Origin: Medicago truncatula
Lineage: Eukaryota; Streptophyta; Magnoliopsida; Fabales; Fabaceae
NCBI RefSeq assembly: GCF_003473485.1
Contig: NC_053045.1
Coordinates: 53,424,494-53,488,493 of the forward strand
Reading direction: 5' to 3'
Length of the DNA stretch: 64,000 nucleotides
The notes beneath the pieces were generated by a model that was given only the letters and a program-made list of their open reading frames with translations, was not told the DNA's origin and made no database searches. The position numbers and the translations under genes are program-made. Positions 36,732 through 48,422 of this stretch are shown here, in pieces. Every line of letters begins with the position of its first letter. Position 1 is the stretch's first letter.

Positions 36732-37522
36732 GAAATGATTTTAGAAAGAGTGACATCTACTAATATCATTGCTCGTAATTCATGTACGAATTTGATGATA
36801 AATTTGATAAATGATATTAAATAGGTTTCATATGCACGCATCATTCATTTATAATTTTTTTAATAAAAATATATATTAATGACTCGGTAACTTCAATGAT
36901 AGTAAAATAAAATAAAAAAGTCCTTAAATAGATCCATTAATATGTACTTTAATATGTGTATTTAGAAATTAAACAAAAAAAATGAAAAGAGCAAGAATCA
37001 TATTAGTTTGATATAATGAGACCAACTTTTATCTACATTTTTCCTATTTTAATCGTAGATCATGTTAGTTGTTAAAGATATAGTCTTTATATATAGTTGT
37101 CGGTAACTAGTACTATTTTTTTCTTCCTTCAACGAGAAATCTTACTAGATTGAAGTCCTAAAGAACTCATTGAAATGCTCTCATGTGAAAAATTGTTTAG
37201 CGGGGAATAACATGTAACGTACTATGGCAATGTTATGTAGTTAATTGATCCAATAGAAAGGTTGCAATATATACATAAATTCTTAGTAGATATCAAAATC
37301 AAATTGGCTTGTTGATACTTCAAACATTGCGAATAATTCAACACCAAAAAATGATGATGCCTTTGTGGATTATGTATGGGGGATACAGAGAATGATATCA
37401 GCTGTGCAAGTAAGCTTCACCGAAGCGTGACTGAAGAATAAACTACAACAGTGATGATATCATGATAGATACATACGCAAAGCTAATACCAGATAGATAC
37501 GACTCACATTGTCTATAGTTCG

Positions 37523-37569
37523 ATATATCTGAAAATAATGTTTTTTTTTTACAATATATCCGAAAATAA
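37523..37569 (-). mobile_element. Ultrashort T-run insertion
   Basis: Repeats atatatctgaaaataa (37523-37538) and atatatccgaaaataa (37554-37569), one mismatch, flank the 15-nt insert tgttttttttttaca. Confidence 0.6.
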
Positions 37570-37847
37570 GATAGATATTTGTTTCTCTCAAAAATAAGAT
37601 CATATATCTGTTATTCTGATTTAAGATATTAAAAAAAAAAAAACTATTTTGTATTTATTCATCATTATAAAAATCAAGTATATTTTAAAAAATGAATTTG
37701 AAGGTAGAACGCGGAAGTGCATTTTTTTTTTCAATAAAATTAGCGTAAAGAACAAAAATAATCATTTTCAAGCAAACACGTTTTATGACCCAGAATTTTT
37801 GACTCAGAAAATAGTGAAGTATTTATTTAATTTTTTTTTTTTTTAAG

Positions 37848-37900
37848 TAGTTTAGTGGTTAAAAGATAAATAAGTGGGTGTGCAAGTTTTGAACCGCAAC
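37848..37900 (+). mobile_element. tRNA-like SINE fragment
   Basis: tagtttagtggtta (37848-37861) resembles box A and agttttgaaccgc (37885-37897) resembles box B at the right spacing. No tail or target duplication was defined. Confidence 0.35.
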
Positions 37901-38249
37901 CCCTATATTACAATGCATTATCTCTATCAATTAAGAATGCAAGAAAGAAAGAAACATTTTAACTAGCAAATTGAAATTCACACAAATGATTGGATATTTC
38001 GTTAACACCTAATGTAACTTTATTTCAATTTTCAAGTCCAAAACTTCTCCGTGGACATGTTAAGCGTAATTCTATCAACTAAATCTTAGTTGAAGTTTGT
38101 GATCTTTCCTCACTTTACATAGGTCTCTCCTCTAATCTAATTGTTTTTTCATATGGAAAAAAACTTCATCTGTGTCTACAGAATAGTTTACACTATTCAA
38201 ATATATTGGATGTATGGTAGAAATGATGGAGAAACCGAAGGAAATGCAA

Positions 38250-38700
38250 ATCATATAATTCAAACTTTGTGGTTGAAATAAAGAAGTGTCTCAAGTGTTT
38301 TATATGAGGCAAAAATACCACTCAATTGAAGAGAAAATTTTATCGAACCGAGGTAAAATTGGCAATGTTGTATGTAACAGTGTGTTGGGGGTAAAGAACC
38401 AAACAAAATAAAGTTAAAGGTAACAAAGATGAGGATGTTGTGTTGGTTGTGTGGTAAGACTAGACGGGATAGAATTAGAAATGACAACATTATAGAGTTG
38501 AGGTAGCACCTATAATAGAAAAGATGGTAGAAACTTGACTTACGTGGTTTTGACATGTAGAAAGAAAATATGTGAATTCTATAGTAATGAGAGTAGATCA
38601 GATGAAGCGGTGTCAAATTACTAGGAGAAGGATTAGAGAGAAAAAAAAAAAAGAAAAAAAAAAACTATCAAGAAAGATCTAGAGATTAATGAATTACAAA
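38250..38700 (+). pseudogene. RTE-type LINE remnant, C-terminal segment
   Basis: A plus-strand segment from about 38431 reads KVTKMRMLCWLCGKTRRDR followed by IRNDNI, a very typical C-terminal segment of plant RTE-clade reverse transcriptase proteins. It then meets stops. Further related words (a histidine/valine block, VDQMK, TRRR) appear in shifting frames up to about 38690. Upstream, a decayed LYGAE-like segment is at about 38300. It is non-functional. Confidence 0.65.
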
Positions 38701-39080
38701 AATATATATTTTTTTTATAAAATATTATGACATCGTTTGATTCTTATAGCTGATCATACTTAATAGAATAAGACTTAGGCCCCGTTTGGATAAACAGCTT
38801 ATATAGATGCTTATAGCATTAGGGCTTATAACATTAGAGCTTACATCATAAACTCTTATACTTGATAAGCTATTTATGTTTGGATATGTACACTAAAAAG
38901 TACTTACATAAATTGAAGTGTCTGGATGTGACATTATATAAGCAATTATTGAAATTTTAAATATTTTTAATTTAACAAAAAAAATCAAAGAATTGAACCA
39001 CAATTATCAAGATTTTTTTTGATGAAATTAATCAAGACGTAAAAAAATAATATTATAATATTATATATATATATAGTATA

Positions 39081-39114
39081 ATCAATATTTGTCCTTAAAA
39101 AAAATATCAATATT
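39081..39114 (+). mobile_element. Ultrashort A-tailed insertion nested in the Harbinger-type element
   Basis: A 9-bp repeat atcaatatt (39081-39089 and 39106-39114) flanks the 16-nt insert tgtccttaaaaaaaat. Confidence 0.5.
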
Positions 39115-39342
39115 CATATAAGACAAAATTAACATTAGAGGTGTAAATAAATTTATCATATATATAGAAATTAGTGTACAGTTTGTTACAAAAAAAAAAA
39201 GACAAGTTAAGTTTGTTTTTTTTATTCAGTTTCATTTTGTTACGTAACAAAAAAAAAAAAAACATCTTAGTTAGGTGTGTTACTTTAGTAAGATAAGTAT
39301 ACAACAATTTTGTTACTCATGTACCGCAAAAGATAACTAACA

Positions 39343-39386
39343 TTATAATTAAAATATTCCTTCAAAAAAAGTTATAATTAAAATAT
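39343..39386 (+). mobile_element. Ultrashort A-tailed insertion nested in the Harbinger-type element
   Basis: A perfect 15-bp repeat ttataattaaaatat (39343-39357 and 39372-39386) flanks the 14-nt insert tccttcaaaaaaag. Confidence 0.7.
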
Positions 39387-40227
39387 ATGTTTTGAAAAAG
39401 TGGATCCAGAAAGAATCGAAGGAGGTTACATAAATTCATAAGCTCCTTGTTAAGTCGGAGGGTAAGCTGAAAATTTAGGCTTATTAAAATATGGCATAAG
39501 CAGCTTATGAAACTATGATAAACTGTTTTTATTTATTTACCCAAACACCTTCAAAAAGGCTTATGCGAGTAGATAAGCCAACATAAGCTCAAAATAAGTC
39601 AATCCAAACGGGGCCTTAGTAGTTGTTGTTTATGAAGAAAAAAAAAAAAAAAAACTTCATTGACATGTGCAGTGTTAATTGACACATATTTGCTGGTCAT
39701 TAAAATGGCTAACATATTCTTAATTCTAAGCACATGTATGATTCACTTAAAAAATGAATAACCCCAAATCCAGAACTTCCACACTTCTCCGGTAATTCAT
39801 ATTCATATCAACAAAAAAATACAAAGGAACAAAACATATACTACATCCAGTTCTCCGTATTTGTTTTCCTTTTAAATATAAAAGGACACGTTAACTAAAT
39901 CGAATATGGGCAATTCCTTTTTCCAAGAATATATGCATGCAATATTGAAGTGTACCTGCTAAAAAATGTTTGTTGTCCCACTTCTTTTAAACTGTTGAAG
40001 CATAGTGGAATCCGCTAATTTTTACATAAACCAAGTCGCTTCGTGATAAATCAAAAAGGCATAAGAAAAACGTTGAAAACAATGCAAACCTTGCTAAAAA
40101 CTTACTCCATCAACGTTACTTTCAAGGCAAGGCAACTACTTCCATCTCTCTTGAACAGTGCACATTCTAAGATTTTAATCTCAAAAAACAGAACATAGTC
40201 AAAATACAGTGACATTATTCCTCTGTA

Positions 40228-40659
40228 ATGAAAAATCCAGAGAAAGAAGATGATGTTGTGGAACCTACAAGGAGACACAACTTTCAGTACAATGGTAGTG
40301 ACTTGTACGACTCATTTGAGTTCAAACAGATGACCATACAACTCAACGAGGCCATTGAGAACTCGAATGCATCTTCACCAGCTTGTCAAGAGATGAAGCA
40401 CAAACTCAACAAGGCCGTTCGTAGCTCTAGTGCCTCCTCACCAGCTTATGTTTTCCACCTAAATTCCCCTTTTTATCGACATCAGTTGAACCGAATCTAT
40501 AAAAAAAGTAATAAGAAACCAAGAAGAATTTCATGTCCACAAGTTGCAGACAAACAAGCATGTGGAAATGGAACAAGAGAAAAAGGTTTTGTCACTCGCC
40601 TATGGTTGAAGGTTAAAAAAGGTTTGCTATGGAAAAAACATGAAAGTGAAGAAGTATGA
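40228..40659 (+). CDS. Small basic protein of unknown function (143 aa)
   Basis: One frame from ATG 40228 to TGA 40659, with possible polyadenylation signals (aataaa) near 40860 and 40895. I do not recognise the family. The N-terminus is acidic, and the middle has an internal repeat: QLNEAIENSNASSPA (38-52) and KLNKAVRSSSASSPA (59-73), period 21 residues. A segment VFHLNSPFYRHQLNRIYKK (75-93) looks conserved in style. The C-terminus is basic and amphipathic (RLWLKVKKGLLWKK, 124-137). There is no signal peptide or membrane segment. The composition and codon pattern look coding, and the repeat units tolerate substitutions that keep the protein pattern. The gene is convergent with the diacylglycerol kinase gene. 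Confidence 0.7.
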   Translation: MKNPEKEDDVVEPTRRHNFQYNGSDLYDSFEFKQMTIQLNEAIENSNASSPACQEMKHKLNKAVRSSSASSPAYVFHLNSPFYRHQLNRIYKKSNKKPRRISCPQVADKQACGNGTREKGFVTRLWLKVKKGLLWKKHESEEV

Positions 40660-41242
40660 AATTAACCCTGAAAAATATTTCGACAAGGTCATCCTGTACA
40701 TAGGAAGAGCCAATTGCCAAGAGCCAATTGTAATGTAAAAGGTAATACCAACACCTCGGGTTGAAAAAGTAGTTGAGAGCGACTAAAATAAGGCAATGTT
40801 TACGGATCCAGATACTTCAAACATTCTTTTTAGTTTCAGCTAGTTTACTGTTCTGTTCAATAAAATATATAACAACTTGTACTCTTTTCCTTCAATAAAA
40901 GTTGTAAATGTAAAATCATAATCCTCTTTCACAAGGGATTCCAGAAAACAATGGATATTCCAGATACTGCATAGGTCGAGTAACAGTTACAAATATTGCA
41001 TATGCTATATGTATTTCAACACTAATCAAACTTAGAAGCTCCTTTAAAAAAAACTGAGAAGCTATACATTTTCATTCTTTCTATTGATGTGTAGTATTGA
41101 TATTCATAATATACAAGCCTGCTTCAGGAGCAGCAGGCAGTTTAGACACAACTTTTGAAAAGGAAAATACACTTGGTGTGTAAAACATACTCAAAATAAC
41201 TACTACAAAACCTGTGATCACAGGGTGTAAAGGGAAAATTTT

Positions 41243-44200
41243 CTAGGACAGTCTGAGCGCCATTTCATGAAGAAGAGCTCGCTTTTGGGAAGCATTAATT
41301 AGATTATTGGTTTCAGCGTTCTCAAGCACATCAGTGATCATTGCAGCTGCATGACCAAGAGGTTCCTCAGCTGCCCTCTTCAACATGAAGGCCTGAACAG
41401 CCACAAAAAATGATTAAAAAAAATTGTTCAGACAGTAACAAAGAAAATAATAATACAAGGGCATTAGAAAATCAGAAGCATAGGAAAGCATGAGACAAAC
41501 TTATATCGTATCACACTAAAATTTTCTTAGCAGCGCCAAGCATTTACTTAGAAGTACAAAGTGTCAAATTCCTGAAGAAAACGACTGCATTCTCATTACA
41601 GAAAACATTAAAATGGACAAATATATACCCGCCAACTTGTGCAGGATTGCAAACATGTTGAAATTCAGCTATATAGTAAGAAAATAGATATAAGGACATT
41701 AACATGTAAAGCAGGTGATATGTAACTGTTGAAATTTGGGGCCTGACTCATCCTTATAGTAAGAAAATAGATATAAGGACATTAACATGTAAAGCAGGTG
41801 ATATGTAACCGTTGAAATTTGGGGCCTAACTCATCCTTACAAAACCGACTTGTAAGGTGAGGAGTGCCTCCTCTTTATAAACTCTTCTCAAGAGTACTAT
41901 CTATCCGATGTGGGGCTAAATCCACCCCCTCAAAGCCAACACAATGAAGGTGTTGGAGGCTGCAATGAAAGCTAACCCAAGGTCGCAATTTAGGCGACTA
42001 GGGGCGGACAGCAATTAAGGCGGAATTTCCAACACACCCCCTCATGCTTCAGCCCGGCCCAATGGGCCTGAAGCGTGGACGATGCGGGAAGCCCAACGAT
42101 AGATCTAGGATAGGCTCTGATACCATGTTGAAATTTGGGGCCTAACTCATCCTTACAAAACCGGCTTGTAAGCCAACACAATGAAGGTGTTGGAGGCTGC
42201 AATGAAAGGTAACCCAAGGTCGCAATTTAGGTGACTAGGGACGGACCGCAATTAAGGCGGAATTTCCAACACACCCCCTCACGCTTCAGCCCGGCCCAAT
42301 GGGCCTGAAGCGTGGACGATGCGGGAAGCCCAACGATAGATCTAGGATAGGCTCTGATACCATGTTGAAATTTGGGGCCTAACTCATCCTTACAAAACCG
42401 GCTTGTAAGGTGAGGAGTGCCTCCTCTTTATAAACTCTTCTCAAGAGTACCATATATCTGATGTGGGACTAAATCCACCCCCTCAAAGCCAACACAATGA
42501 AGGTGTTGGAGGCTGCAATGAAGGCTAACCCAAGGTCGCAATTTAGGCGACTAGGGGCGGACCGCAGTTAAGGCGGAATTTCCAACAGTAACAAATTAGG
42601 AGGTTGCACCGCCCGTAATGCACAGTGGGGATGAGGGAGTTTTAAAATGATAACCTGGCCATGATGAGCTATGGAAACTGTACAGGGTTCCTGAAACCAA
42701 GGTTCTCCATCAATTTGAACAGGAAACTTAGCAAACAATTGTATCTTAATTGACTGTCCTTGCGCAAGTCTTCGAGCTCGAGAAAGCCCAACCTATATTG
42801 ACAAAGCAACAGACAGAGGATTTGAGCATCCAGAATTTCATAATTTGAACTCCATAAAACTTAATCTAGACAAAGAAATTGTCTCATGACATGGTCAAAA
42901 CTCAAGCATGCCATTTTAAAATTGAAGAGAGCTTAAATACTGGAAATATGTAATAAGGTAGAAGTAACAGACCACAGGCTAGATTACAACTGAGATGGAT
43001 GAGGTTCTAGATCCGTACAGAACATGATTAAAAAATAATAATAAGCATTCAAGCTCTAGTTCTTAAATTCAGATCATTTTTAAATATAATTCATGTAAAG
43101 TTTTTAAAAAAGGTTAGGCAGCTGCATATTTTTTATATCAGTGTTAAATCCCAAGTAAGACCCTTTAGTTATAATGCAATGTAAGTCCTACAATTGTACA
43201 TCACTAGAACGGGGATAGGATTCATTTTTACCTGAAGCTTCCCAAGGTGCCATGTTCCAGATATGCTCACAACTTCAAGTATCTTGTCATGCATAGATTG
43301 TGGATCAAAATTATCATAATTTTCATCCTCATTTTGCCACAAATCTACACCTCCCATGTAGCTTCCAATATTTGCAACAAGCACCCCTTCAGCATCCTGG
43401 ATGTAATTGAAAACCAAATTGAACAATTCAAGGAAGGGTCTAGCTCTAATTTTTGGTGGAGATAGGTTATAATGCATAAGAAACTAAAAAAGAAATTCTA
43501 ATATAAAAATTTGAGCCCCCAAACTTAAGTTTGATTTCCCACATCTGTTCAAAAGACAAACTATAGCAATACACCCACTGGATTGAATGTTAACATGATA
43601 AGATACCCCCTTACATTATCTATTTATCAAAGGTCACTATCCTAAACCGCACCACTGCTACGGCCACCGTAGCATTTTCTTTCCGCTATGCTACGCCGCT
43701 ATAGCGCGCTACTGACTACTACGACCCACCCTTATGCTAAAAATAGAAGGTGTGTGTGTGTGCGGGGGGTCGGGGGTGGGGGTGTAAAGTGTAGATAATT
43801 AACTCAGCAAAATGACTGGCTTCCCAATAACATACAGTTAGAGTTAGTCACTCAAATCAAAACAATTTATCATTATACGAGCAACCACACAAAAAAAAAG
43901 AGAGAAATGTGAAACAAATAAAGGTTATTTATTCTTAAAAGACTCACCTCAGGGACCTCAATTTCAACTCCATCCACCTCAACGCGAATCTGCCAAGGGA
44001 AATCTTCAAATGTCCTATCCATTATGCTTTTGGCACCTTCTCTTGCGTATAGAACTTTATTCATAAACTGCATATGTTAAGAATAAATTCAGCGTAGAAC
44101 CCAAAAGTTCAAATACATTGAAATCTGAAGATCATGGTATGCATATTAAGATGAAGGGTTAAATATGTTTTTGGTCCCTATAAATATGTCAACTTTTTGT

Positions 44201-47200
44201 TTTAGTCCCTCTAAAAGTTTTCTTCAACTTTTAGTCCCTCAAAAATTTCCATCTTCACTTTTGGTCCCTCCTTTAAAGTAAACTCATATGTAAAATTCAT
44301 ATTTTTGAATAAAATTTTGCAAAAAAATTCATAATATTATAAGAATCTCTCCCAAAAAACATTAGAATTTTTTAACAAAACATAAATTTAATATGAGTTT
44401 TTATATTTTTGACGGTTAAAAATTCATATTTAATGTGTTTTGTTAAAAAAAATTAATTTTTTTTTTTGGGAATTTTTTTTACAATATTCTGCACAATTTC
44501 ATTAAAAAATACAAAAATTAACTCAAAAATAATGATTGGAAATTTTATAGGGACTAAAAGTTGAAGAAAATTTTTAGAGGGACTAAAATGAAAAGTTGGT
44601 ATATTTACAGGGACCAAAAACATATTTAACCCTAAGATGAATGATGGAATAGTGCAGCAAATATCAATTGTGAAATTGAAGCATGCACTTCAAGCTTGAT
44701 GACAAAATTTATGAAGTGCATGTTGAAGTTCTAATCAAATGGCTTGAAAATTCATGGAAATAGACCGAAAGATTGCAAGAAGAATCGCCCACCTCTCAAC
44801 TAGAAAAGAAGGTCAAGGCTTTGCGGGGAGTATTGTTAGGACATATACTGTCCTACCAGTATTATTTGAGGAATAATGCCGTGTGTTTACCCAATTTAGA
44901 GTGTGCTCCTGTTGCTCTTATTCTATCTAGTGGCCTATTGCCCTATTCAAACAGATGAGTGGCGGTTCAATCAGCCATTGTTTTTCTAAGTGGCTACTGC
45001 TCGCTTTTATATGTGTTGTTCAATTTACTTCTAGCACAGATCCAGGAGCTGGTTTGGCCAAGTTTTTCGTGGAGGAGGAGGTGATTTGACATGATTCTGG
45101 ACACCGGTTAAGCCTCTTCTCTTCTCCGTTGCTCCTTCTCATGGAAATGGTTATGAGGTGATCGTGGCTTGAATGCTTTAGGAAGATTATTATATTGGCT
45201 TGGATGATTCGCTAGATTAGATATCAAGAGTTGTACTACCTTCTATGTTTTAATTTTTTGTTTTGACAAAAACTTCATGCTTTTCTATTTGGAGTTGTTA
45301 ATTTGTTACTTTAGCTTAAGTTGTGAATCCGTTATTCATTATGTGTCTTTCTAATGCATTTGCAAAAATAATAAGAGATGATGTGGTCTTCTACATAACA
45401 AACACACATTTAACAAAATAATAACAAATAATTTTATACCAGTATACCACTCAATCAGCCCAGCTGCTTATTTTAATAAACTTTTCATTTTTTATAATGA
45501 ACTTTCGATTTTCTTCAATTGAAGTTGCACTGTGTACGATGCACCCCATTGAAGAAGATACCTTGGTGATTCCCTTACATCGATCATTAGAAAACACTGG
45601 TAATCTTATTTTTGTTGGGATCATGTTAGATGCTACCTCAATATGCCAAACAACTAAAAATCTATTTTGTATTAGATATTAAATACCTGGTTATAAAACT
45701 TCTCTGGATTTTCCTCCCGCAGATTATGGATGTCCAAAGCAACCTTTGCATCACAACCAATTCCTAATACCAAATACTTGTTAGATACAAAACTAGTCAT
45801 GATGATGCCAGAGTAGCTATAGCTTGAAAACCAGCAGATAACTTAGTCTAATAAAAATCAGCAGGAATGCATCTAATATCTAATTAATTATTCAAAATAA
45901 AGGCAGATAACTGATAAAGAAGAATGACTTATACTGATATAAGTACATTCATGAGAATACAGTCGGAATGGTGCCTGAGTTGAATGCTTAAATCTACTTA
46001 AGTTAAACCTCAGATTTGGCTCCTCTGTAATGAGAGTTGCACTTTAGAGGATAAAAGGCAGAATCAAAGCGTTTATATTAAAAACAGCTGTTGGATTTTA
46101 GAATCACCATAGTTTTCTTTTTTTGACAAAACTTCACCGTAGTTTGCCATACATATGCATGTATTCCATACTAATTTTCAAAATTCCAAACAATGATTAT
46201 AGCTTATGCATTTAAAGCATTAAAGGAGCCGAATCCCCAACCTCATTTCAAACACCCGACACAGTCAGAGTAGAATCAGAATTGAAAGGATAAAGATGTA
46301 ACTAGACAAAGCACAAATTAATACAAACAAATAGACCCTTCAATTTGTATCAACCATATTAAGACTCAAACTAGAGTACCAGACCATGACATAAAGCTCT
46401 AAAGGCGTCTCTCTCATCATCTTTAATCCACCCACCCCTATCCACCACCCAAAAGGAACCAGCTCTCAAGTAAAGTTTACAGAACTGACTTACCAAATAT
46501 TTCAAAACAATACATTTAAATGTAATTCATAGGAACTATGAGGAAAATGCATTCACATACCAAGATAATTGTTCATAAACTTTGGTGGTTGGAGTTGTTG
46601 CTTTCCTTGTGGGTTACTGATTGTTACCTTCCACCGGTCAAGAATAGTAACCGCGGCATGTTCTATATGATGCAGAATTGTGGTAAGACCCCCTTGCCTC
46701 TCCACTGGGCCCAAGCCACCTCCCCAAGAGAGAACTCTAGCGAGATCATTTCCAGTACCAGCGGGAAGAATAGCAACTGGGGGAGGGGAATCAAAATTTT
46801 GTTTTTCTATTGCATTCAGAACCCATCCAACAGTACCATCTCCGCCGCATACAAGAACTCTGAAGTGAGGCACCTTTCTGAACAAATAAAGTCCCATCTC
46901 TGGTCCCTGTGATGAGCTCAACTCAAACACCTAGGCAAAACAAAGGAAGGTTCAACAATCACATTGCCAAAGAGTATTCACAATAAGTAAGAGGACCGTT
47001 TTCTCCATTTTTAGGAGTCTTTCATGAATACCAATAGAAGATAGCAACTATTATAATTTTGTTATGTATGCGTAATTTCATAAAAATAGACGAGTACTTG
47101 ATGGATAGCTGTGCCATATTAGCCCCAATTCATAAATCTAGTGAGAAATAAAGGCTGCAAGCATTGCAGTGAATAACATTGAAATCAACCAAGAAAACTA

Positions 47201-48405
47201 AATGATAACCAGATATTGTAATATGTAGCAGAGTAACAAACCTGAACAGGATTTAAAAGAATGTTCATGCGCAGCCTAAGTGAGTCTCCACGCTGGGCAC
47301 CACTCTTCTTATTTATAAAAACTAACACTGGCCTTGCATCTGGGGGCATACCAGTCAACTCATAATTCTGTCTCACTCCTAACACCTGGGACTCTTCCTT
47401 TTGACTTAAAGATGATGAATTGCGTGTGAGACTGGGGGCATACCTTTCTACTTCACTATCTTGACGCTGCAACTCTTTATTTGAGCCAACACTATTTTTT
47501 TCCTCCATTACATTATGTCCATTAGCTATTTGATGAGAATCTGCAGTGCTTTCTGTGGATATGTCACCAGTGCTCTCACTATTCCCAGATTCAGCCGGTA
47601 TTTCATTTCCATGCTTGTACTTTTTGCTCTGGCTCCTAATACTTGCCCGAACTGAAGATGCTATCTCATTTGCACCATGGGTAATTGAGCTAAGAAAACC
47701 ACCGGACAAGTTCCTGTTCAATTCCTTCACATGCAGAGGAGACAGTATTAATCTTTTAAAAGGGCCCAAATCACATATATCACCTGTTTCATTAGACATT
47801 GGACCATGACAATCAACGTGTACCAAACGTTGGCACCACAAGCAATACCATATAGGGGAACCGCTAAGGAAGGTCCCACCACACGGCTCTTCACAGTAAC
47901 TACAGAAAGTAGTTTCATCAGGCTGGTCAGCTACGTCTGTCCAACGAACAGCCCACTGGTGCACGACATGCTCAAATCCAATCATAGAAACACACTTACA
48001 GTCCTTGTGTGCACTAGAAGAACAACTTAGATGAGATACTGCACCACAAATACAACACCGGTGGATAAAACTATCTGAAGCTACTATAGGTCCAAGAGTT
48101 TGAGAGGGTGACATGGACTTAAAGCATACACAGCAATTTGAATTCTTTGCACGAGATACCGATTCTAAACCCCAAGTATGAGGGGCCACAGGAACTTTGT
48201 GTTTTGCCTTAGGGTTTTTCTTAGATCTGGCTATAGCTTTCATCCAACTTAGATTAATGTTTCTCCTCCATTGAAAAGCCGTATAGGCTATAGTCAAAAT
48301 TCCAACCAGGGCAGCAACGAAACAAGATATAATGAAAATCCGATCGGTTGGATTTTTTGTATTCCATGTATGGAGGAACAACTCAAAATCTATGTCGTCA
48401 TCCAT
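41243..48405 (-). CDS. DGK: Diacylglycerol kinase (DGK1/DGK2 type)
   Basis: Seven coding exons in transcript order: 48405-47242, 46930-46561, 45763-45687, 44067-43948, 43396-43232, 42792-42655 and 41392-41243. All are GT-AG and in frame, giving 727 aa; Arabidopsis DGK1 and DGK2 are of similar size. Order of parts: N-terminal membrane anchor (about residues 23-41), basic stretch, first C1 domain (HTWGLESVS..., Cys/His-rich), second extended C1 domain (HQWAVRW...), Ser-rich linker, then the catalytic domain starting [16 protein letters not shown] with GGDGT at 417-421 and [10 protein letters not shown], and the accessory domain ending in HEMALRLS. The enzyme phosphorylates diacylglycerol to phosphatidic acid, with the anchor suggesting ER or endomembrane location. 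The last intron carries a TRIM; the intron between exons 3 and 4 carries a Mutator-type MITE. A leader intron is predicted. Confidence 0.95.
41673..41838 (+). repeat. 83-bp tandem duplication across the TRIM left junction
   Basis: 41673-41755 and 41756-41838 are near-identical. Each unit holds about 54 bp of flanking intron, the gtaac target site and the first 29 bp of the LTR. The duplication therefore arose after the TRIM inserted. Confidence 0.85.
41727..42587 (-). mobile_element. TRIM retrotransposon with three LTRs and two internal domains
   Basis: The LTR copies are 41810-42034 (225 bp), 42126-42271 (146 bp, with an internal deletion of about 79 bp) and 42363-42587 (225 bp). They begin tgttgaaattt (cgttg in the first) and end aatttccaaca. 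Between them are two 91-bp internal domains. Read on the minus strand, the LTR ends ...caaca and is followed at once by tggtatcagagcc, the primer-binding site for initiator tRNA-Met. The other end of the internal domain is a purine tract (tgaggggg) before the next LTR. The outer 5-bp duplication gtaac is at 41722-41726 and 42588-42592. There is no coding capacity. The array LTR-int-LTR-int-LTR implies recombination between elements. Confidence 0.9.
44156..44632. mobile_element. Mutator-type MITE (477 bp) in the diacylglycerol kinase gene
   Basis: Terminal inverted repeats of roughly 100 bp begin gggttaaatatgtttttggt at both ends and contain several tagtccct words. A perfect 9-bp repeat taagatgaa (44147-44155 and 44633-44641) flanks it. 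It lies in the intron between 44068 and 45686. Confidence 0.9.
46104..46145 (-). mobile_element. Ultrashort T-run insertion in a diacylglycerol kinase intron
   Basis: Repeats tcaccatagttt and tcaccgtagttt (one mismatch) flank the 18-nt insert tctttttttgacaaaact. Confidence 0.55.
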
Positions 48406-48422
48406 TCCTCGACTATGTAATT

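Larger units (their letters stand above)
36732..38139. other. Intergenic, no gene seen
   Basis: No exon is supported; an open frame at 37649-37846 is low complexity. The stretch holds one ultrashort T-run insertion and a SINE-like piece. Confidence 0.5.
38778..39615. mobile_element. PIF/Harbinger-type non-autonomous element (838 bp)
   Basis: The left end ggccccgtttggat and the exact complement atccaaacggggcc at the right end are perfect terminal inverted repeats of 14 bp. They are flanked by TTA on both sides (38775-38777 and 39616-39618), the 3-bp duplication of PIF/Harbinger and Tourist elements. Subterminal cttat and ataag words repeat. No transposase remains; AT-rich frames inside are not genes. 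Two ultrashort A-tailed insertions lie within it. Confidence 0.88.

Noticed and set aside
38260-38616. 118-codon minus-strand frame
   Set aside because: Antisense of the RTE-type LINE remnant; no domain of its own.
41043-41072. Another candidate A-tailed insertion (cctttaaaaaaaac between agaagct repeats)
   Set aside because: The direct repeat is only about 7-8 bp, too short to separate from chance.
43747-43782. G-rich run (gggggg, ggggg, ggggg) as a G-quadruplex
   Set aside because: Only three long G-runs are present, so a standard four-run quadruplex is not supported; left as a GT/G-rich tract in a kinase intron.
46538-46912. 124-codon plus-strand frame opposite a kinase exon
   Set aside because: Antisense shadow of the exon encoding GGDGT.
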